Of a DNA stretch of 64,000 nucleotides, positions 59,201-64,000 are shown piece by piece. The DNA is from Curtobacterium aurantiacum. GTDB taxonomy: Bacteria > Actinomycetota > Actinomycetes > Actinomycetales > Microbacteriaceae. The notes under the pieces are model-generated. The model made no database searches, was not told the origin of the DNA, and was given only the letters and a program-made list of their open reading frames with translations. The DNA lies in assembly GCF_018598555.1 (NCBI RefSeq), contig NZ_JAHEWN010000009.1, forward strand, positions 90,723 to 154,722. The letters are read 5' to 3'. Within the stretch, counting starts at the first letter, position 1. Each line of letters opens with the position of its first letter. The translations under genes were made by a program, and so were the position numbers.

Positions 59201-62200
59201 GGCGCCGGTGGAGCTGTCACCGAGGGGGCTGCCGCTGTCCAGGGAGCGATCGGGTTGCCGGACCAGCGGGAGCCCGTCGGCACCTGTTCGCCGCGCATCA
59301 CGAGCGACGACGGTCCGACGGTCGCCCCGGCACCGATGCCCGCGGCGGGCAGGACGACACTGTGCGGACCCAGCGTCGCGCCGGCGTCGAGCCGGACGGT
59401 GTCGAGTTGCATCACCCGGTCGTGGAACAGGTGCGTCTGCACGACCGTGCCCCGTGCCACCGACGCCCCGGACCCGATGGTGACCAGGTCGGCCTCGGGC
59501 AGCCAGTAGGTCTCGAGCCAGGTGCCACGGCCGATCGTCGCACCGAGGCTCCGCAGCCAGACGGCGAGGGCCGGGGTGCCGGTGGCCTGCTCGGCGAACC
59601 ACGGCCGGGCGACGGTCTCGACGAAGGTGTCCTGCACCTCGTTCCGCCACACGAACGACGACCACAGCGGGTGCTCCCGTGCGGTGATCCGACCGACGAA
59701 CGCCCACTTCGCGATCGTCGACACCACGGCGGCGACGGCTCCGGCGGCGATGAGCACCGGGCCCGCGAGCAGCACGGTCCAGCCGACCCCGACCGCGGTC
59801 CACAGCGCCAGGAGCGTGCCGGCGACGCCGAGGGCGATCGCTGCGGACACCATCGGGGCCACCAGGCGCAACAGCTCCCAGCAGCCGCGGGCGACCTTGA
59901 GCCGACGCGACGGGCGGAACGTGCGGGCCTCGTCGAACTCCGTCGCCGCACGCCGCAGCCGCACCGGGGGCGACCCGAGCCACGACGACCCGCGCTTGGC
60001 CTTCTTCGGCACGGCGGACAGCACGGCGACCAGGGCCTCACGCGGCACCGAGCGTCCTGCGCCCGTCATGCCGCTGTTGCCGAGGAACGCCCGACGGCCC
60101 ACCTTCGACCGGCCGATCCGCACCCGACCGCCGCCGAGCTCGTACGTCGCCACCATCGTGTCGTCCGCCAGGAACGCCCCCGACGCGATCTGCGTCAGCG
60201 CGGGGATGAGCAGCACCGTGGAGATCTCGGTGTCCCGCCCGACCCGGGCACCGAGCAGCCGCAGCCACACCGGCGTCACCAGCGACGCGTACAGCGGGAA
60301 CAGCAGCGTGCGCGCCGCGTCGAGCACCCGCTCGGTCGACCACACCTGCCAGCCGATCCGGGACCGCACCGGGTGCCGGCCCTCGTGCAGCCCGATGCCG
60401 AGCAACCGCACCGCGACCACCACCAGCAGTGCGTACACCGTGCCCGCGACGACCGTCGCCAGGGGGACCGTCACCAGCGCACGGAGCACCGCCTCGCCCA
60501 GGGTCGTCGCCCGCCCGACCAGGGCGAGGGTGACCAGCAGTCCGACCGCGACGCCGACCACCGGCAACCCGGCCACGGCCAGGGACCCGGCCCCGTACGC
60601 GAGCAGCCAGCGTCGACGGGCCGCGGGGCGGGCCTCCCGGTCGTCGCGAGCCGACCCGATGCGCTCCGCCGGTGCCCCCGCCCAGCGCTCGCCCGCCGGG
60701 ACCGGGCCGCCGACGGCGGAACCCGCGGTGACCTCGGCACCCGCACCGACGTGCGCACCCGGCAGCAGCGTCGTCCGGCTCCGCACCACCGCGTCGTCGT
60801 CGATCCGCACGTGCCCCAGGTGGAACACGTCACCGTCGAGCCAGTGCCCGGCCAGGTCGACCTCGGGCTCGACCGACGCACGCTTGCCGATCGTGAGCAT
60901 CCCCGTCACCGGCGGCAGCGTGTGCAGGTCGACGTCCCTGCCGACCCGCGCACCGAGCGCCCGGGCGTAGTAGCTGATCCACGGGGCACCCGCGGTAGAG
61001 GGGCCGTCGACCGCCTCGGCGATCCGCTCGGCCAGCCACACCCGCAGGTGCACCGCCCCACCACGGGGGTACGACCCCGGCCGCACCCCGGCCAGCAGCA
61101 GCCTGGCGAGGACCACCGTCAGCGCCATCTTGCCGATCGGCGTCACGAACACCAGGAGCGCCAGCACCAGCGCCGGCCAGGGCAGCACCGGCAGGAACGG
61201 CAGCGTCGTGGCGTGCAGCACCGCAGCCACCAGGGCCGTCCAGGTCAGCACCCGCAACCCCCGGAGCACCTGCACCGGCAGCCCCAGCAGGGTCATCAGC
61301 AACCCCGTCGCCGGAGGCACCGGCGTGACGTCACGCGATGACGCCTCGACCGGGCCGGACTCGTCCAGCGCCGCCGCCAACGCCCCGATCCGCGGGTGGT
61401 CGTACACGTCCGCCACCGTCGTCGTCGGGAACCGCTCGCGGATGGCCGACACGAGCTGCGCCGCCGTCAGCGACCCACCGCCGTGCGCGAAGAAGTCGTC
61501 GTCGACGCTCGCCACCGGCACCCCCAGGATCGCCGACCAGCGCTCCGCGATCCACGCCACCGTGTCCGGCAGCATCGCCGCGTCCGACGCACCGGGCAAC
61601 GGCCACGGCAGCGCCGCGCGGTCGACCTTGCCCGACGTCCGCGTCGGCAGGGAGTCCACCACCGCCACCAACGGCACCAGCGCCGCGGGCAGCTCCTGAC
61701 GCAGGCGGGCATTCGCCGCCGCGACGTCGACCGTCGCACCCGCCACCGGTGCCACGTAGCCGACCAGCACCTGGTTGCCCGCCGGCGTCCGCTGCACCAC
61801 AGCAGCACCACCCGCCACGTCGTCCAGGGCCTGCAGCGCAGCGTCGATCTCCCCGAGCTCGATCCGCCGGCCACCGAGCTTCACCTGGTCGTCCGCACGC
61901 CCCTGGAACACCAGCCCCTCGGGCTCGTACCGCACGAGGTCCCCGCTCCGGTACGCCCGCTCCCACCCGAGCTCCGGGAACGGCGCGTACTTCTCCGCGT
62001 CCTTCGCCGGGTCGAGGTACCGCCCCAGCCCGACCCCACCGATCACCAGCTCCCCGACACCTCCGGGCGCCACACGGGCGCCCGATGCATCGACGACCGC
62101 CAGGTCCCACCCGTCCAACGGCAACCCGATCCGGATCGGCTGGCTCCCGTCGAGCAGGGACCCGCACGCCACCACCGTCGCCTCCGTCGGCCCGTACGTG

Positions 62201-63093
62201 TTCCACACCTCACGGTCACGACTCGCGATGCGCGCCGCCAGCTCCGGCGGGCACGCCTCACCGCCGAAGATCACCAGCCGCACCTGCTCGAGGGCATCGT
62301 CCGGCCACAGCGCCGCGAGCGTCGGCACCGTCGACACCACCGTGATCGTGTGCGCGATCAACCACGGGCCCAGGTCCACCCCCGTCCGCACCAACGACCG
62401 GGGCGCCGGCACCAACGCGGCACCGTGCCCCCACGCCAACCACATCTCCTCGCACGACGCGTCGAACGCCACGCTCAGTCCCGCCAGCACCCGGTCGCCC
62501 GGACCGATCGGCGCCGCCTGCAGGAACATCCGCGCCTCGGCGTCCACGAACGCCGCTGCACTGCGGTGGGTGACCGCCACACCCTTCGGCACCCCGGTCG
62601 ACCCGGACGTGAAGATGATCCACGCGTCGTCGGTCTCACGGGGGAGCTCGGCGCTCGCCGCGGGGTCCGTCACCGGCAACTCGGCACCGGCACGGTCGCG
62701 CAGGACACCGCCCGCGCCGATCACCCCGACGACGCCGGCCTCGCCGAACACCAGGGTCGCGCGTTCCTCGGGGTCATCGGCGTCGACCGGGACGTAGGCG
62801 GCTCCCGCGGCCAGCACGGCGAGGATCGACAGGTACAGGTCACGTCCGCCGGAGGGGATGCGCACCCCGACCCGGTCCCCGCGTCGGACACCGCGGCGGG
62901 CGAGGTCGTCGGCCTGCGCGCGCACGAGGACGAGCAGGGCCGCGTAGTCGACGCTGCCGGCGGGGTCCTCGAGCGCGGTCGCATCCGGGTGCGTCGCCGC
63001 GGTCGCCGCGAGGACGTCGAACAGGGTCCGTGGGGCGGGTGCGTCGCCGCCTCGGGCGAGTTCGAGCTGCGCGTTCCCGGTGGCGGTGGTCAT
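59197..63093 (-). CDS. Pls/PosA-type nonribosomal peptide synthetase with C-terminal membrane and hexapeptide-repeat domains
   Basis: The 1298-residue protein has an adenylation domain (about 20-500; FTSGSTGVPKG, YGPTEAT, GRADDQVKLGGRR, RTSGKVD with Lys489), a carrier domain (about 505-585; FFAHGGGSL, Ser541), and no condensation domain. About six membrane helices (from 595) alternate with three LbH-type blocks: GARVGRDVDLHTLPP..., GARVGRDTEISTVLL... and GATIGRGTWLETY.... This is the epsilon-polylysine synthetase plan. Pocket residues Asp211, Ala212, Glu215, Ser254, Ile275, Gly277, Thr299, Val307 and Val308 resemble known Lys codes. It probably makes a basic amino-acid polymer. GAAGAGG lies before ATG 63093. 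Confidence 0.9.
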   Translation of the reverse strand: MTTATGNAQLELARGGDAPAPRTLFDVLAATAATHPDATALEDPAGSVDYAALLVLVRAQADDLARRGVRRGDRVGVRIPSGGRDLYLSILAVLAAGAAYVPVDADDPEERATLVFGEAGVVGVIGAGGVLRDRAGAELPVTDPAASAELPRETDDAWIIFTSGSTGVPKGVAVTHRSAAAFVDAEARMFLQAAPIGPGDRVLAGLSVAFDASCEEMWLAWGHGAALVPAPRSLVRTGVDLGPWLIAHTITVVSTVPTLAALWPDDALEQVRLVIFGGEACPPELAARIASRDREVWNTYGPTEATVVACGSLLDGSQPIRIGLPLDGWDLAVVDASGARVAPGGVGELVIGGVGLGRYLDPAKDAEKYAPFPELGWERAYRSGDLVRYEPEGLVFQGRADDQVKLGGRRIELGEIDAALQALDDVAGGAAVVQRTPAGNQVLVGYVAPVAGATVDVAAANARLRQELPAALVPLVAVVDSLPTRTSGKVDRAALPWPLPGASDAAMLPDTVAWIAERWSAILGVPVASVDDDFFAHGGGSLTAAQLVSAIRERFPTTTVADVYDHPRIGALAAALDESGPVEASSRDVTPVPPATGLLMTLLGLPVQVLRGLRVLTWTALVAAVLHATTLPFLPVLPWPALVLALLVFVTPIGKMALTVVLARLLLAGVRPGSYPRGGAVHLRVWLAERIAEAVDGPSTAGAPWISYYARALGARVGRDVDLHTLPPVTGMLTIGKRASVEPEVDLAGHWLDGDVFHLGHVRIDDDAVVRSRTTLLPGAHVGAGAEVTAGSAVGGPVPAGERWAGAPAERIGSARDDREARPAARRRWLLAYGAGSLAVAGLPVVGVAVGLLVTLALVGRATTLGEAVLRALVTVPLATVVAGTVYALLVVVAVRLLGIGLHEGRHPVRSRIGWQVWSTERVLDAARTLLFPLYASLVTPVWLRLLGARVGRDTEISTVLLIPALTQIASGAFLADDTMVATYELGGGRVRIGRSKVGRRAFLGNSGMTGAGRSVPREALVAVLSAVPKKAKRGSSWLGSPPVRLRRAATEFDEARTFRPSRRLKVARGCWELLRLVAPMVSAAIALGVAGTLLALWTAVGVGWTVLLAGPVLIAAGAVAAVVSTIAKWAFVGRITAREHPLWSSFVWRNEVQDTFVETVARPWFAEQATGTPALAVWLRSLGATIGRGTWLETYWLPEADLVTIGSGASVARGTVVQTHLFHDRVMQLDTVRLDAGATLGPHSVVLPAAGIGAGATVGPSSLVMRGEQVPTGSRWSGNPIAPWTAAAPSVTAPPAP

Positions 63094-63134
63094 CGAAGCC
63101 TCTTCCCGGTCGCGTGCTGGACGACCGGCCCGTG

Positions 63135-63140
63135 ATCCTA
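63135..63140 (-). promoter_or_regulatory. -10 hexamer TAGGAT upstream of the synthetase
   Basis: TAGGAT on the minus strand lies about 42 bases before ATG 63093 and would give a leader of about 35 bases containing the ribosome site GAAGAGG. Confidence 0.45.
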
Positions 63141-63150
63141 GGGGACCGAG

Positions 63151-63256
63151 GTGTCCTGCTCGGGAACACGGGGTGGCGCGGGCGGCGGCGGGGGCCCGCC
63201 ACCAAGTGAGCAGGACACGCCGTGGTCCCCACGCCGACCCGTCGTCTTCTGCTCAC
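63151..63256. repeat. Nested inverted repeats upstream of the synthetase
   Basis: GTGTCCTGCTC (63151-63161) pairs with GAGCAGGACAC (63208-63218); GTGAGCAG (63206-63213) pairs with CTGCTCAC (63249-63256). The two structures share bases 63208-63213, so they are mutually exclusive. GTGAGCAG ends also bound the hairpin at 18026. The stretch 63257-63388 up to the tRNA shows nothing I can name. Confidence 0.65.
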
Positions 63257-63388
63257 TCGACGAGGACGATCACCACGAGACCGGCGACGAACCCGGAGGA
63301 GTCTCAACGGGAGAAGGTCGCCGCGGGCGACATCGCGCGCAGCTGACTGAGCGAAGCGAAGACAACTGCTCGCGCGGCAATGTGACAG

Positions 63389-63460
63389 TGCCCCCAGGAG
63401 GATTCGAACCTCCGCCCCTGCCTCCGGAGGGCAGTGCTCTATCCCCTGAGCTATGGGGGC
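63389..63460 (-). tRNA. tRNA-Arg (anticodon CCG)
   Basis: Read on the minus strand it folds as a 72-base tRNA: acceptor GCCCCCA/TGGGGGC, D-arm GCTC/GAGC, anticodon stem CTGCC/GGCAG with loop CTCCGGA (CCG, reading CGG), and T-arm GGAGG-TTCGAAT-CCTCC. The discriminator is A, and CCA is not encoded. Confidence 0.95.
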
Positions 63461-64000
63461 CAAGGGGTGTGAACAACCGTAGCAGGTCCGGTGGGTGGTC
63501 CTGGACAGCGCGTGTCGCGGTGTGGACGGGGGAACCGCCGGCCTGGAGGCGCGGTGCGGGCTCGCCACGGGCCTCCTGTCCGCACGGTGCGAGCGTCGCG
63601 GGCCCGTGCACGGTTGCGTGCTCCGTGCGGTGCAGCAGGCGCGCACCGCGCGCGCAACCTCGCACCGGACGGCCGACCCGCACGGTGCGAGCGACGCGAG
63701 CTGGTGCGAGGTTCCGTGTTGCGTGCGGCGCAGCAGGCGCGCACCGCGCGCGCAACCTCGCACCGGACGGCGGACCCGGCACCGTGCGTGGCCGCCGCCG
63801 GCCTGGAGGCGCGGTGGGGGCCCGCCACGGGCCTCCCGTCCGCACGGTGCGAGCGTCGCGGGCCCGGTTGCGTGCTCCGTGCGGTGCTGCAGTCGCGCAC
63901 CATGCGCGCAACCTCGCACCAGGCGGCCGACCCGCACGGTGCGAGCGACGCGAGCTGGTGCGAGGTTCCGTGTTGCGTGCGGCGCAGCAGGCGCGCACCG
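63461..64000. other. Gene-free 540-base region with repeat cluster
   Basis: I see no gene with a domain or good start. The long open frames here are by-products of GC-rich repeats. After about 75 bases of simple sequence behind the tRNA, the region is taken up by the roughly 255-base direct repeat described separately. Confidence 0.7.
63535..64000. repeat. Tandem pair of about 255-base units built from palindromes (cut by window end)
   Basis: GCCGGCCTGGAGGCGCGGTG occurs at 63538 and 63798 (260 bases apart), and CACGGTGCGAGCGACGCGAG at 63681 and 63935 (254 apart). Each unit contains an ACGGGAGGC-family hairpin and GGTGCGAG...CTCGCACC elements such as the one at 24392. The second unit is truncated by the window. 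Confidence 0.85.

Noticed and set aside
63461..64000. Small genes or pseudogenes in the right-edge cluster
   Set aside because: All frames consist of Arg/Ala/Pro translations of the repeats and have no ribosome site or domain.
63535..64000. CRISPR array
   Set aside because: Repeats are about 255 bases, palindrome-rich and lack regular short spacers. No cas gene is in the window.

Overview
The window is GC-rich (third codon positions mostly G or C), densely coded and actinobacterial. Supporting genes include a fused 2-oxoglutarate decarboxylase/E1-type protein (kgd), a GuaB1-type IMPDH relative, a GT87/DUF2029 membrane glycosyltransferase, a PspA/TPM pair, metX-metY, and a Pls/PosA-type synthetase. 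Overall content and gene order suggest Microbacteriaceae, probably Curtobacterium or a close relative; that assignment is recall, not computed. The window looks chromosomal. I see no insertion sequence, phage, CRISPR array or plasmid gene.

Layout. 0-2.4 kb: a TasA/CalY-like protein with a SipW-type signal region, followed by an ER-type signal peptidase fused to a LamG-like domain that runs off the left edge; then a divergent acetyltransferase. 2.4-13.5 kb: kgd, guaB1, two CNNM/CBS proteins, an old yellow enzyme with a HAD hydrolase, and nnrD. 13.5-18 kb: YceI, the GT87-like enzyme, a thiamine-binding protein, two small proteins and an MFS exporter. 18-21.4 kb: a histidine kinase, a kinase-like membrane protein without recognisable ATP-binding motifs, and a LuxR-type regulator. 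21.4-29.2 kb: metX, metY, an acyltransferase, an SDR, a phosphoribosyltransferase, an S51 peptidase, ung and a second acetyltransferase. 29.3-32.4 kb: a gluconate locus (FCD regulator, gntP, gntK). 32.4-42.1 kb: a CYP152-like peroxygenase, an L,D-transpeptidase, an ABC-F protein, a HIT protein, an amidase, an asparagine-synthetase-like amidotransferase and a PLP decarboxylase. 42.3-48.3 kb: a complete dipeptide/oligopeptide ABC importer with a hydrolase. 48.3-50.1 kb: an iron-linked pair (siderophore-interacting protein and ABC ATPase) behind a DtxR-like box. 50.2-57.8 kb: oxidoreductase, degenerate arginase, PspA, TPM protein, phosphopantetheinyl transferase, methionine aminopeptidase and a small HTH regulator. 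57.8-63.1 kb: a Pls/PosA-type single-module synthetase overlapping an M1 peptidase. The right edge has tRNA-Arg(CCG) and a repeat cluster.

Cooperation between genes. The most notable unit is the synthetase with its M1 peptidase. Its adenylation domain has a binding-pocket signature close to known lysine codes, and an Sfp-type activator lies nearby, so a poly(basic amino acid) or related product with its own peptidase is plausible. The signal peptidase and TasA-like protein form a second likely functional pair.

Non-coding signals. Many genes have a TANNNT or CAGACT hexamer ending 6-9 bases before the start codon, consistent with leaderless transcription. Gene ends carry several unrelated families of long palindromes (cores GTCGTACGAC, ACGGGAGGC and GGTGCGAG...CTCGCACC) and short tandem duplications that overlap stop codons.
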